A stretch of 64,000 bases of DNA, taken from [Clostridium] leptum DSM 753. GTDB taxonomy: Bacteria; Bacillota; Clostridia; Oscillospirales; Acutalibacteraceae. The notes beneath the pieces were generated by a model. It was not told the origin of the DNA. It searched no databases and saw only the letters and a program-made list of their open reading frames with translations. Numbering within the stretch: position 1 is the stretch's first letter; each line of letters begins with the position of its first letter. The DNA lies in the NCBI GenBank assembly GCA_000154345.1, contig DS480349.1, positions 500,970 through 564,969 on the forward strand, given 5' to 3'. Both the position numbers and the translations under genes were made by a program. This document shows positions 16,025-24,886 of this stretch, one piece after another.

Positions 16025-16262
16025 GGTAAGCCACCTCTTTATTCATTTTATGTTCATGCAAGCAGTCCTTTTTCAGACAGAAGCGTGCAAAGAAAAAATA
16101 TTTTTGTCCACGTCTCTGCTTGCGCGTTTCTCTTTTTCCGTTTGATTCCGAGCAGCGCACAGCGTTTTCGTTCCGCTCATCCGGGTGAAAATTTTTCATT
16201 TTGCTTTTTCAGCGTTCGCGGCGCGTAAAGCCGCTCAATATTATTTTCTCCGGTTTCCTGCT
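16025..16262. other. Intergenic gap between ftsY and rdgB
   Basis: The largest gap (238 bp) within the leftward block. I see no gene and no convincing promoter or terminator, only a small dyad (GCGGC/GCCGC, near 16217-16234). Confidence 0.5.
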
Positions 16263-17180
16263 TCAGACTTGCTCCGGCTCGAACAGAGCGTTGGCGAAAT
16301 CCTCCGGGTCGAAGGGCTGAAGATCGTCGATCTGCTCCCCTACGCCGATAAACTTTACCGGAACATTCAAATCCTCCTTGATGGCGATGACCACGCCGCC
16401 CCGGGCGGTGCCGTCCAGCTTGGTCAGCACAATGCCGGTAATGCCGCAGGAATTTTTAAATTCCCGAGCCTGGTTCACAGCATTTTGGCCGGTGGCCGCA
16501 TCCAGCACCAGAAGAATTTCTTTTTCCGCCTCCGGCAGCTCCCGGTCGATGATCCTGCCGATTTTGCTCAGCTCGTCCATCAGATTCTTTTTGTTGTGAA
16601 GCCGCCCCGCGGTATCGCAGATAATCACATCCGCGTTCCGGGATTTCGCCGCCGAAATCGCGTCGAACACCACCGCGGCTGGGTCGGAGCCTTCGCCTTG
16701 TTTTACCAGGTCGGCGCCGGAACGGTCCGCCCAGACCGCCAGCTGGTCGATAGCTGCCGCCCGGAACGTATCCGCCGCCGCGATCACGACCTTTTTCCCT
16801 TCCCGGGTCAGACGGGCGGAAATTTTACCGATGGTGGTGGTTTTTCCTACGCCGTTGACCCCGATCACCAGAATAATGGAAGGCTTGGTTGCCAAATGGA
16901 GGCTGGTATCTCCTTCCAGCATTTCCCTTACCACGTTACGAAGCATTCCCATGATCTGGTTAGGGTCTTTTACGCCGTCGCGCTTTACTCTGGCTTTCAG
17001 TTCCTCACAAATGCGCTGAGCCGTATTGATACCCACGTCTCCCATCACCAAAAGCTCCTCCAGCTCTTCGAACAGGTCGTCGTCAATTTTCGTAAAGGAT
17101 TTCAGCATAGAGTCAATCTGCCCCACTACGCTGTCCCTTGTCTTTTTTAAGCCTTCTTTGATTTTACTGAATAATCCCAA
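16263..17180 (-). CDS. ftsY: Signal recognition particle receptor FtsY
   Basis: 305 residues with a short N domain and the SRP GTPase NG core: Walker A GVNGVGKTTTIGK, DTAGRLHNK (G3), TKLDGTARGG (G4/G5). The acidic A domain found in proteobacteria is missing, as in other Firmicutes. It docks SRP-ribosome complexes at the membrane. Directly downstream of smc, the usual rnc-smc-ftsY order. Confidence 0.97.
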   Translation of the reverse strand: MGLFSKIKEGLKKTRDSVVGQIDSMLKSFTKIDDDLFEELEELLVMGDVGINTAQRICEELKARVKRDGVKDPNQIMGMLRNVVREMLEGDTSLHLATKPSIILVIGVNGVGKTTTIGKISARLTREGKKVVIAAADTFRAAAIDQLAVWADRSGADLVKQGEGSDPAAVVFDAISAAKSRNADVIICDTAGRLHNKKNLMDELSKIGRIIDRELPEAEKEILLVLDAATGQNAVNQAREFKNSCGITGIVLTKLDGTARGGVVIAIKEDLNVPVKFIGVGEQIDDLQPFDPEDFANALFEPEQV

Positions 17181-17198
17181 CAGGACTTCCTCCTTTTG

Positions 17199-20100
17199 TT
17201 ACGCTTTCATGCCCAGCTTGGCTTCGATCTCAGACGCCCGCAGCTCAAGAAGCTTCGAAACGCCCTCATCCTGCATGGTAACGCCGTAAAGCACATCGGC
17301 TTCCTCCATGGTGCCCCGGCGATGGGTGATGACGATAAACTGGGTATTGTCGTTCATTCTGCGGAGATACGAGGCGAACCGGGTGACATTCACGTCATCC
17401 AGTGCGGCCTCGATTTCGTCCAGCACGCAAAACGGCGCCGGGCTGACCTTCATAATGGAGAAGTAGAGACAGATAGCGACCAGGGCCTTTTCGCCGCCGG
17501 ACAGAAGCTCCAAATGACTGACAATTTTTCCCGGAGGCTGGACATAAATGTCGATGCCGGAATTTAAAATGTCCTCCGGGTCGGAAAGCTTCAGCTGGGC
17601 CCCGCCTCCGCCGAACAGCTCCTGAAAAGTAGCGCCGAAATGCTTGTTGATCTCCTCAAACCGGGCAACAAACAAGGAACGCATATTCTGCGTCAGATCC
17701 CGGATCAGCTTAAGCAGCTCCTCCCGGGATTTCTCCACGTCTCCTACCTGCTCCTGCATAAAGAGGTACCGTTCGGAAACCTCCTGATATTCCTCGATGG
17801 CGGCCACATTGACGGTGCCCAGGCTTTTAATTTTACTTTTCAGCTCATTCAGCCGCTTTTGAGCCTTGCCCGGCTCCTCTATCCGGCCGACGGTTTCCTC
17901 CGCCTGTCTCCGGGTCAATTCATATTCTTCCCACAGGCGGCTGATAATTTCATCATATTCCTTTTGGAGATTGGCTTTCCGTTCCTCCAAGCGAGCCAGC
18001 TCCCGGCCGGTAAGCTCTCTTTGAGACTGCTTTTCCCGTTCCTCCGCCCGCAGACGGGCGGACTGTTTTTCCAGCTCCAGCCGCTCCTGATTCAGCGCTT
18101 CAATGGACTTCTCCACTCCGGCGGCTTGTTCTTTCAGCTTCTGAGCCTGGGTCAGGCACTGGGCAATCTCCTTTTGCAGTTCTCCATTCTTTTGTTTAAG
18201 CTCCTGAATCTCCTCCTCCAGCTGGGTAATCCTTCCGGCTTCCCCCTGCCTGCGGCTTTCCATGGAAGCGATCTCAGCCTCTAAAGAGGATTTATCCTTT
18301 TCCAGAGATAAGAGTCCCATGCGAAGCTCCTGCATCCTTTGGGAGATTCCTTCCCGCTTTTCGCTGAACTCCGCCTGGCTTCCGGTGATTTGGGAAAGCT
18401 TTTCCTCGATTACGGAAATTTCATGTTCCGCTTCCTCCTGGACCTTGCGGGATGCCTCCAAGGCCGCCCTTAATTCTTTCAGCCGTATCTGAGACTGATC
18501 CCGTTCATTTTGCAGGTCCTCAACTGCCCTTTGCAGATTTTCCCGCTCCGCCCGGCGGTTCTTCTGTTCCGCCTCCAGACGGATCCGCTCCTCCTGGGCA
18601 GAGGACAGCTCTCCCTGGGCGCCTAACAGCGCCGCCTCGTTTTTAGAAACCTCCGCCTGCAGCTGATGATACTCCTCCTGGGCCTTTTTCAGCTTTTCCT
18701 GAAGAACGGCCGCTTCCTTTTCATACTTTTCTATTTCGCCTACCCGGCTCAAGAGCCCCGAATTTCTGGCCAGCGAGCCTCCGGTCAGGGAACCGCCGGC
18801 GTTAACCACCTGGCCGTCCAGGGTGACGATCCGGAACCGGTAGTGGAACTGTTTGGCAATGGCCACAGCGTCGTCCAGGCTTTCCGCCACCGCTACCCTG
18901 CCCAGCAAGGAATCGATGACGCCCTGATACTGAGTGTCAAACCGGCAAAGCCGGCTCGCAACGCCCACAAAGCCCATACAGTCCTCCAGGCCCGGCTCCT
19001 TCAGCACGTTTCCTTTAATAGTGGACAAGGGCAGAAAGGTAGCCCGTCCGCTGTCCCGCTGCTTTAAAAGCTGGATAGCCCTTTTCGCATCCTGCTCGGT
19101 GCTCACCACCAAATTCTGCATAGCGCCGCCTAATGCAGTTTCGATGGCCACAGCGTATTCGCTGGAAACCTGGAACAGGCGGGACACCGGTCCATGGACA
19201 CCGGATAAGGCTCCCCTCTGGGATTCCTTCATGACCGTTTTTACGCTTTTTTGAAAGCCCTCCAGGTTTCTCTCCAGCTCTCTCAGCAAATTCGCCCGTC
19301 GAAGCTTTTCCTGTGCATCTAAGGAAAGCTGGTCGGCAAGCTTTTTGCTGTCCGCTAATTTCCCCCGCCTGGAATCCAAGCGGAGCTCATAGCCCTTGAC
19401 TGTGTTGGCAAGGCCGCCGATCCGGTCATTGGTATCGTCCAGCATTTGCTGGTAATCCTTGAGCGCTTCATTGGTCTGATGCAGGCTGCTGAGCCGCTGG
19501 GCAATATCCGCCTGCACCTTGGCAAGGCGGACTTCAATCTCACTGATGGAGGAGGCCGCCGTGACCCCGGTCAGCTTGGCCTCTCCGGCCTTTTCCGTCA
19601 GCGAAGCGATTTCCCCGCTGAGGGCCTCTCCCTCTGTCAAGTATTTTCCCGCTTCCTCCTGCAAGGATAACAGCTCCTGCTCACAGGCAGCCAAGGCATT
19701 TTGATCTTCCGCCTCCCGGCTCTTTTTTTCTAAAATCAGCGCCCGGCGCTTCTCAATTTCCGCGTCGATGGAATCCGCCGAGGAACTGGCCTCCTGAATC
19801 TGAGCCTCCACTCTGGAGATCAATTCCTCGTTATGGGAAATATCGCTGTTCAGCAGGCTGGCTTCGTGCTCCTTTTCCCCAGAAAGCTCCTGAAGGCTTT
19901 GAATTTCCCGCCGGCGCTCATCCACTTTAGCAGCGTGGGAGTTCATCTCTAAAAAGATCGTTTCCTCCCGGGCCTGAATCTCCTGAATCTGATTCTCAAC
20001 CTCCTCATCCTGATTTCTGGCCACCAGGATTTTATCCTCCTGCTCCCGCAGGACTTTTCCCGATTTTTCCAGGGTATTCAGCCACAGGCCGATCTCCAAA

Positions 20101-20771
20101 ACCCGCTTTTCGTCTGCGTAGGCCAAATAGTCCTTGGCCTTTTTCGCCTGCTCCTCCAAGGGGCCTACCCGGGCTTCCAGCTCGGACAGGATATCTCTCA
20201 GCCTGAGCAGGTTTTCCTCAGTCTGATTCAGCCTTTTCTCCGCTTCCCCCTTGCGGTAGCGGTACCTGGAGATTCCAGCGGCCTCCTCGAAGATTTCCCT
20301 CCGATCCTCAGAACGGGAGGCCACGATGCTGTCGATTTTGCCTTGGCCGATAATCGAATAGCCGTCCCGTCCCAAGCCGGTGTCCATAAACAGCTCATGA
20401 ATATCCTTCAGCCGTACAACCGCTTTGTTAATCAAATACTCGCTGTCTCCGGAACGATAGTACCGGCGGGTGATGGCCACCTCATCCTCCCCAAAGGGAA
20501 GCCTTCTGTCCCTATTGTCGATGGTAAGGGTCACCTGGGCGTAACCCTGGGATTTTCTCGCTGGAGTGCCGTTGAAAATAACATCCTCCATTCTGGAGCA
20601 GCGCAGGGTTTTGCAGGACTGCTCTCCCAAAACCCAGCGGATGGCGTCGCTGATATTGCTCTTTCCGCTGCCGTTAGGTCCTACCACGGCGGTGATTCCC
20701 GGTCCAAAGGAAAGCTTAGTCTGATCCGGAAAGGTTTTAAAGCCTTGCAGCTTTAGTGATTTTAATAGCAC
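17199..20771 (-). CDS. smc: Chromosome segregation ATPase SMC
   Basis: 1190 residues. Walker A is residues 31-38 (GPNGSGKS). There are two long coiled coils, a hinge in the middle with GGSLTGGS-type glycines, and C-terminal signature LSGGEKAL followed by Walker B VLDEIEAALDD. SMC dimers with ScpAB load at parS and extrude loops to organise the chromosome. The start is GTG (20771) with AGGTGAG upstream; the preceding radical SAM stop is 2-5 nt away. Confidence 0.98.
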   Translation of the reverse strand: MLLKSLKLQGFKTFPDQTKLSFGPGITAVVGPNGSGKSNISDAIRWVLGEQSCKTLRCSRMEDVIFNGTPARKSQGYAQVTLTIDNRDRRLPFGEDEVAITRRYYRSGDSEYLINKAVVRLKDIHELFMDTGLGRDGYSIIGQGKIDSIVASRSEDRREIFEEAAGISRYRYRKGEAEKRLNQTEENLLRLRDILSELEARVGPLEEQAKKAKDYLAYADEKRVLEIGLWLNTLEKSGKVLREQEDKILVARNQDEEVENQIQEIQAREETIFLEMNSHAAKVDERRREIQSLQELSGEKEHEASLLNSDISHNEELISRVEAQIQEASSSADSIDAEIEKRRALILEKKSREAEDQNALAACEQELLSLQEEAGKYLTEGEALSGEIASLTEKAGEAKLTGVTAASSISEIEVRLAKVQADIAQRLSSLHQTNEALKDYQQMLDDTNDRIGGLANTVKGYELRLDSRRGKLADSKKLADQLSLDAQEKLRRANLLRELERNLEGFQKSVKTVMKESQRGALSGVHGPVSRLFQVSSEYAVAIETALGGAMQNLVVSTEQDAKRAIQLLKQRDSGRATFLPLSTIKGNVLKEPGLEDCMGFVGVASRLCRFDTQYQGVIDSLLGRVAVAESLDDAVAIAKQFHYRFRIVTLDGQVVNAGGSLTGGSLARNSGLLSRVGEIEKYEKEAAVLQEKLKKAQEEYHQLQAEVSKNEAALLGAQGELSSAQEERIRLEAEQKNRRAERENLQRAVEDLQNERDQSQIRLKELRAALEASRKVQEEAEHEISVIEEKLSQITGSQAEFSEKREGISQRMQELRMGLLSLEKDKSSLEAEIASMESRRQGEAGRITQLEEEIQELKQKNGELQKEIAQCLTQAQKLKEQAAGVEKSIEALNQERLELEKQSARLRAEEREKQSQRELTGRELARLEERKANLQKEYDEIISRLWEEYELTRRQAEETVGRIEEPGKAQKRLNELKSKIKSLGTVNVAAIEEYQEVSERYLFMQEQVGDVEKSREELLKLIRDLTQNMRSLFVARFEEINKHFGATFQELFGGGGAQLKLSDPEDILNSGIDIYVQPPGKIVSHLELLSGGEKALVAICLYFSIMKVSPAPFCVLDEIEAALDDVNVTRFASYLRRMNDNTQFIVITHRRGTMEEADVLYGVTMQDEGVSKLLELRASEIEAKLGMKA

Positions 20772-20775
20772 GATC

Positions 20776-21780
20776 TCACCTGCACTTAACTTCTATTTCT
20801 CCCGAAGGAATCGACGGGTCCGGCACCGCCCGGGCGTCGATCCCCTGTTCCCTCAGCTTCTGTATGTTCTCCCGCTTTTGTCCCACAATCTGGGAAAGCT
20901 CCCTTGGGTTGCCCAAAATTTCAATGGCAGACGGCTTCTGTCCCATAGCGCAAACGCGGGCTAAAATGTCCTTATAAAACAAATAGGACTGGCATTTTTC
21001 CCGGAACGCCGGGTGATAAGCTCCAGCTAATAGGTTCCGCTTCAGCTCCAAGGCATCGTGAAGCCCCAGGCGGATTACATCGATTTTATTCTGCCGGAAC
21101 AAACGCAGCAATCCGGCGCATAAGGGAATGGACTGTTCCGCGTCAGGCGGGCTGTAAAGGCCGGCCTCATAGTATTCCCCCAGCTTGGTGCCCTTCAGCA
21201 CCACGGTAGGGTAAATTCTGACGCAATCAGGCTTGCATAAGACTAATTTTTTTCCGGTTTGCCAATCGGATTCCGGAGAACTGCCATAAAGGCCCGTCAT
21301 CATCTGAAGCCCTAACGAAAATCCATATTCCCGAATCATCCGGGAGGCGTTGACCACGTCTTGGGCGGTATGTCCCCGCTGGTTGAGAACCAGCACCCTG
21401 TCGTCCATGCTCTGGGCGCCCAGTTCGATACTTTTCACCCCATACTGTTTCAGCCGCTCTAAAACCGGAGGGTCGATAGCATCCGGCCTGGTGGAAATCC
21501 GGATACCGGAAAAATCCCCCCGCTTTACGAAGGGGTAGGCGGCTTTCAAAAGTGACTCCTGATAGGCCGGAGGCACCGCGGTAAAGCTGCCGCCGAAAAA
21601 AGCGATTTCAGACGCCTTTTGCTTTCCCCTCAGCGCCTGCCGCGCATCCTCTAGAACAGCGGCGACCTCGCCAGGCTCAACCCGCCTGCTCTCACCGGTG
21701 ATGCTTTTCTGATCGCAGAAGCTGCACTGATGAGGGCAGCCCGCATGGGGAATAAAAAACGCCACATTGCTGTGTTTAAT
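20776..21780 (-). CDS. Radical SAM protein (Elp3-like core) between rnc and smc
   Basis: 334 residues if started at the ATT (21778-21780), giving the family-like N-terminus (M)KHSNVAFFIPHAGCPHQC; a GTG five codons later (21765) is the alternative. No ATG is possible because a TGA lies three codons before the ATT. The 4Fe-4S motif is CPHQCSFC (C-x3-C-x2-C), followed by FFGGSF and GAQSMDD, as in the Elp3/YhcC group. There is no acetyltransferase domain. The substrate is unknown; RNA modification is only a guess. GGAG lies 10 nt before the ATT, and the gene overlaps rnc by 5 nt. Confidence 0.82.
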   Translation of the reverse strand: MKHSNVAFFIPHAGCPHQCSFCDQKSITGESRRVEPGEVAAVLEDARQALRGKQKASEIAFFGGSFTAVPPAYQESLLKAAYPFVKRGDFSGIRISTRPDAIDPPVLERLKQYGVKSIELGAQSMDDRVLVLNQRGHTAQDVVNASRMIREYGFSLGLQMMTGLYGSSPESDWQTGKKLVLCKPDCVRIYPTVVLKGTKLGEYYEAGLYSPPDAEQSIPLCAGLLRLFRQNKIDVIRLGLHDALELKRNLLAGAYHPAFREKCQSYLFYKDILARVCAMGQKPSAIEILGNPRELSQIVGQKRENIQKLREQGIDARAVPDPSIPSGEIEVKCR

Positions 21781-22489
21781 AGCCCATCAGCTCCAATGCT
21801 TCCCGAGCAGCCTGTTGTTCAGCTTCCTTTTTGCTTCTGCCTCCGCCTTTCCCGATGACATTGCTGTTCAAATGAACCTCAACAACAAAATGCTTATTAT
21901 GATCCGGACCGCTTTCCCCCACCAGCACATAGTTAAGCTTTTCCTCCGGATTTTGCTGGACGATCTCCTGCAAAGCCGTTTTATAATCCTTAAAGGCCTT
22001 GGGCTTGGGATTTTCCATTTCCGGGACGGTAAAGCGCAAGACGAACTCCCTGGCCTTTTCCATGCCGCCGTCTAAATAAATCGCCGCCAGCACTGCCTCA
22101 AAGGCGTCGGCCAAAATAGAGGACCGCTCCGCTCCGCCGGAATTTTGCTCGCCCCGGCTGAGCCGGAGGAAGCTCCCGATTTCCAGAACCCTGGAAAAGC
22201 GCTGGAGGGATTTCTCGCACACCAGGGAAGCCCGCATTTTGGTCAGCTCGCCTTCCGGCAGATGGGGGCAGTTTCGGAAAATATAATCGGACACCACGAT
22301 ACTTAAAACCGCGTCCCCCAGAAATTCCAGCCGCTCGTTGCTGCGGGTGCCGTTATGGGCCTCGTTGGCATAGGAGGAGTGGGTCAGGGCGGTTTTCAGC
22401 AGCTTCGGATTCTGAAAGGCGTAGCCTAAATTCTCTTCCAGCCGCCGGAAGTCCCAGCCCGATGCTTTTGTGTTTTCCTGCTTACTCAT
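21776..22489 (-). CDS. rnc: Ribonuclease III
   Basis: 237 residues. The catalytic signature NERLEFLGDAVL carries the metal-binding Glu/Asp residues; a second acidic cluster is ADAFEAVLAAIYLD. A double-stranded RNA-binding domain fills the C-terminus (KTALQEIVQ, GGGRSKKEAEQQAA). It processes rRNA and cleaves dsRNA. Its start overlaps plsX by 8 nt. Confidence 0.98.
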   Translation of the reverse strand: MSKQENTKASGWDFRRLEENLGYAFQNPKLLKTALTHSSYANEAHNGTRSNERLEFLGDAVLSIVVSDYIFRNCPHLPEGELTKMRASLVCEKSLQRFSRVLEIGSFLRLSRGEQNSGGAERSSILADAFEAVLAAIYLDGGMEKAREFVLRFTVPEMENPKPKAFKDYKTALQEIVQQNPEEKLNYVLVGESGPDHNKHFVVEVHLNSNVIGKGGGRSKKEAEQQAAREALELMGY

Positions 22490-23492
22490 TGCTATCCATT
22501 CCCTTCAGCGATTGCAGTGACTCGTTAATCTCCTCTACCACGCCGCCCTTTACATAAGCCGCCGTTAAACGGAGGGCGTTTTTAAAGGTTTTCGCTTTCG
22601 CGCTGCCATGGGCTTTAAATACCGGCTTGGCTACGCCCATAATCGGCGCGCCGCCGTATTCGTTGTAATCCATAGCCTTTTTTAGCTTCTTCATGTCGCT
22701 GTAAATCATGCCCGCCGCGATTTTCGTCTTTAGGTTCTTGGTCAAAATGCCCTTGATTTTGTTCATCAGCGTCATGGCTACGCCTTCATAAAGCTTCAAA
22801 ATCACGTTGCCGGTAAACCCGTCGCATACCACCACGTCCGCCGCGTCCTCGGGAATATCCCGGGCTTCGATGTTCCCGATAAAATTCACGCCGGTCTGCT
22901 TTAAAAGCTGAAACGCCTGGTGCTGCAGTTCTCCGCCCTTATGATCCTCGGTGCCTACGTTGGCAAGGCCGACCCGGGGATTTTTTACCCCCATGACCTT
23001 TTCCATATAAATCGACCCCATCACACCGAATTGCTGGAGCATTTCCGGCTTCGACTCCACGTTCGCCCCGCCGTCGATCAGCATGAAAAAGCCTTCGTTT
23101 TTCGGCATGATCGGCGCGAACGCCGGACGCTTAATCTTGGGAATCCTTTTTACGATTAAGGTAGAGCCCACCACCAGGGCGCCGCTGTTGCCCGCGGAAA
23201 TGAAAGCGTCTCCGTTTCCTGCGGCGAGCTGCCGCAGGCCCTCCGCCATGGAACTTTGAGATTTCGATTTCATAATATCCCCGGCGTGGTCTTCCATGGT
23301 AATGATATCCGGGGTATCCACGAGCTCCATTCTGTTCAGAGAAATCTCGTTTTCCTCAGCAACCCGGCGGATCTCCGCTTCCCTGCCGGTAAGCATAACG
23401 TCCAAATCATATTCGGCAGCCGCCTGGGCGCATCCCTTTAAAATCTCCAAAGGGGCGTTGTCTCCTCCAAACGCGTCAACAATAATTTTCAT
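22482..23492 (-). CDS. plsX: Phosphate acyltransferase PlsX
   Basis: 336 residues with MKIIVDAFGGDNAP at the N-terminus, EVID-type SAGNSGALV, and GFTGNVILKLYEG. PlsX makes acyl-phosphate from acyl-ACP at the start of phospholipid synthesis. The usual neighbour acpP, commonly between plsX and rnc, is absent; the two genes overlap directly. Confidence 0.97.
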   Translation of the reverse strand: MKIIVDAFGGDNAPLEILKGCAQAAAEYDLDVMLTGREAEIRRVAEENEISLNRMELVDTPDIITMEDHAGDIMKSKSQSSMAEGLRQLAAGNGDAFISAGNSGALVVGSTLIVKRIPKIKRPAFAPIMPKNEGFFMLIDGGANVESKPEMLQQFGVMGSIYMEKVMGVKNPRVGLANVGTEDHKGGELQHQAFQLLKQTGVNFIGNIEARDIPEDAADVVVCDGFTGNVILKLYEGVAMTLMNKIKGILTKNLKTKIAAGMIYSDMKKLKKAMDYNEYGGAPIMGVAKPVFKAHGSAKAKTFKNALRLTAAYVKGGVVEEINESLQSLKGMDSNE

Positions 23493-23566
23493 ATCCTCGC
23501 AGTACGCTCATTCCGCTCTATAAAAAGCTTGAACGGCGTTCCCGCTTTCCCACCTTTCTTTGTGGC

Positions 23567-24886
23567 CTATACTCCGCTATTTATGATTTTCTCGATACGC
23601 TCGAGCGATCTCTCCGCCAAGGCGCCGTACCGCCGGCGCTTATCCCGGATAGGTTCCTGAAGCGGCGGCAAAATTCCAAAATTAGCCCCCATCGGCTGGA
23701 AATCCTTAACCGATTCGTCACTGATATAGTGGCTTAAGGCACCCATCATGGTTTCTCTCGGAAGAACCAGCGTTTCTCTGCCCTGGCAGCGCCGAACCGC
23801 GTTCTTCCCGGCTAACAGGCCCGAAAACATCGCGGCTAAGTATCCTTCCAGCCCTGTGAGCTGCCCGGCAAAAAACAGGTCGGGCCGTGTTTTCATGGAA
23901 AAATCCCGGCGCAGCAGCCTTGGAGAATCGATAAAGGTATTCCGATGCATGACCCCGTATCGGACGAATTCAGCATTTTTCAGGGCCGGGATCATGGAAA
24001 ACACCCGCCTCTGCTCCGGAAACCTCAGGTTTGTCTGGAAGCCCACCAAATTGTACAGGGTCTTTTCCCGGTTTTCCTGCCGCAGCTGCACCACTGCCCA
24101 AGGGCGATGGCCGGTTCTGGGATCCCTCAGACCCACCGGCTTTAGCGGGCCGAACCGCAAGGTATCCGTTCCCCGCTGGGCCATCACCTCTACCGGCATA
24201 CAGCCCTCGTAAACCTTTGGATTATTCACATCAAACTCATGGACCGGCGCTCTCTCCGCCCGGATCAGCTCCTGATAAAAGGCCTCATACTGCTCTTTGT
24301 TCATTGGGCAGTTGAGGTAAGCGTCATCCTCGCCCTTATCGTACCGGGACTGGGTGAACGCCTGGGACAAATCTACGCTGCCGTAGGTGACAATCGGCGC
24401 CGCCGCGTCAAAAAAGCTCAGCGAGCCCCCGCACAGCCCCGCGATTTTCTCCGCCAGAGCATCGCTGGTCAGAGGACCGGTAGCCACGACCGTCGGCTCC
24501 TCGGCGTTGGGCAGGGGAAGCTCCGTGACCTCCCGAGATACCACCTGAATGTTTTCGTGACCTTTTATTTTTCTTGTGACTAGGCTGGAAAACTCATCCC
24601 GGTCCACCGCCAAAGCGCCTCCGGCGGGAACCTGGGTTTGGTCGGCGCATTCCATCAGCAGAGAGTGAAAGCGCCGCATTTCCTCCTTCAGCAGGCCGGC
24701 GGCGCTTTCCACCCGGCTCGCTTTCAAAGAATTGGAGCAAACCAGCTCCGCCATATTTTGACTGTGATGAGCCGGAGAATATTTTTCCGGCTTCATTTCA
24801 TACAGGGTCACCTGGGCGCCGGCATTGGCCGCCTGCCAAGCGGCTTCACATCCCGCCAGGCCCCCGCCTATTACGTTAATTTTCAT
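23567..24886 (-). CDS. trmFO: Methylenetetrahydrofolate-tRNA uracil-5-methyltransferase TrmFO
   Basis: 439 residues from the ATG at 24886; a longer start 21 nt upstream adds a non-family leader. The FAD Rossmann motif is GGGLAGCEAAWQAA, then SPAHHS and ELVCSNS-type family motifs, and GQLTGLEGYLAA near the end. The enzyme methylates U54 of tRNA using methylene-THF. It overlaps the topA stop by 11 nt; topA-trmFO is a widespread pair. Confidence 0.96.
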   Translation of the reverse strand: MKINVIGGGLAGCEAAWQAANAGAQVTLYEMKPEKYSPAHHSQNMAELVCSNSLKASRVESAAGLLKEEMRRFHSLLMECADQTQVPAGGALAVDRDEFSSLVTRKIKGHENIQVVSREVTELPLPNAEEPTVVATGPLTSDALAEKIAGLCGGSLSFFDAAAPIVTYGSVDLSQAFTQSRYDKGEDDAYLNCPMNKEQYEAFYQELIRAERAPVHEFDVNNPKVYEGCMPVEVMAQRGTDTLRFGPLKPVGLRDPRTGHRPWAVVQLRQENREKTLYNLVGFQTNLRFPEQRRVFSMIPALKNAEFVRYGVMHRNTFIDSPRLLRRDFSMKTRPDLFFAGQLTGLEGYLAAMFSGLLAGKNAVRRCQGRETLVLPRETMMGALSHYISDESVKDFQPMGANFGILPPLQEPIRDKRRRYGALAERSLERIEKIINSGV

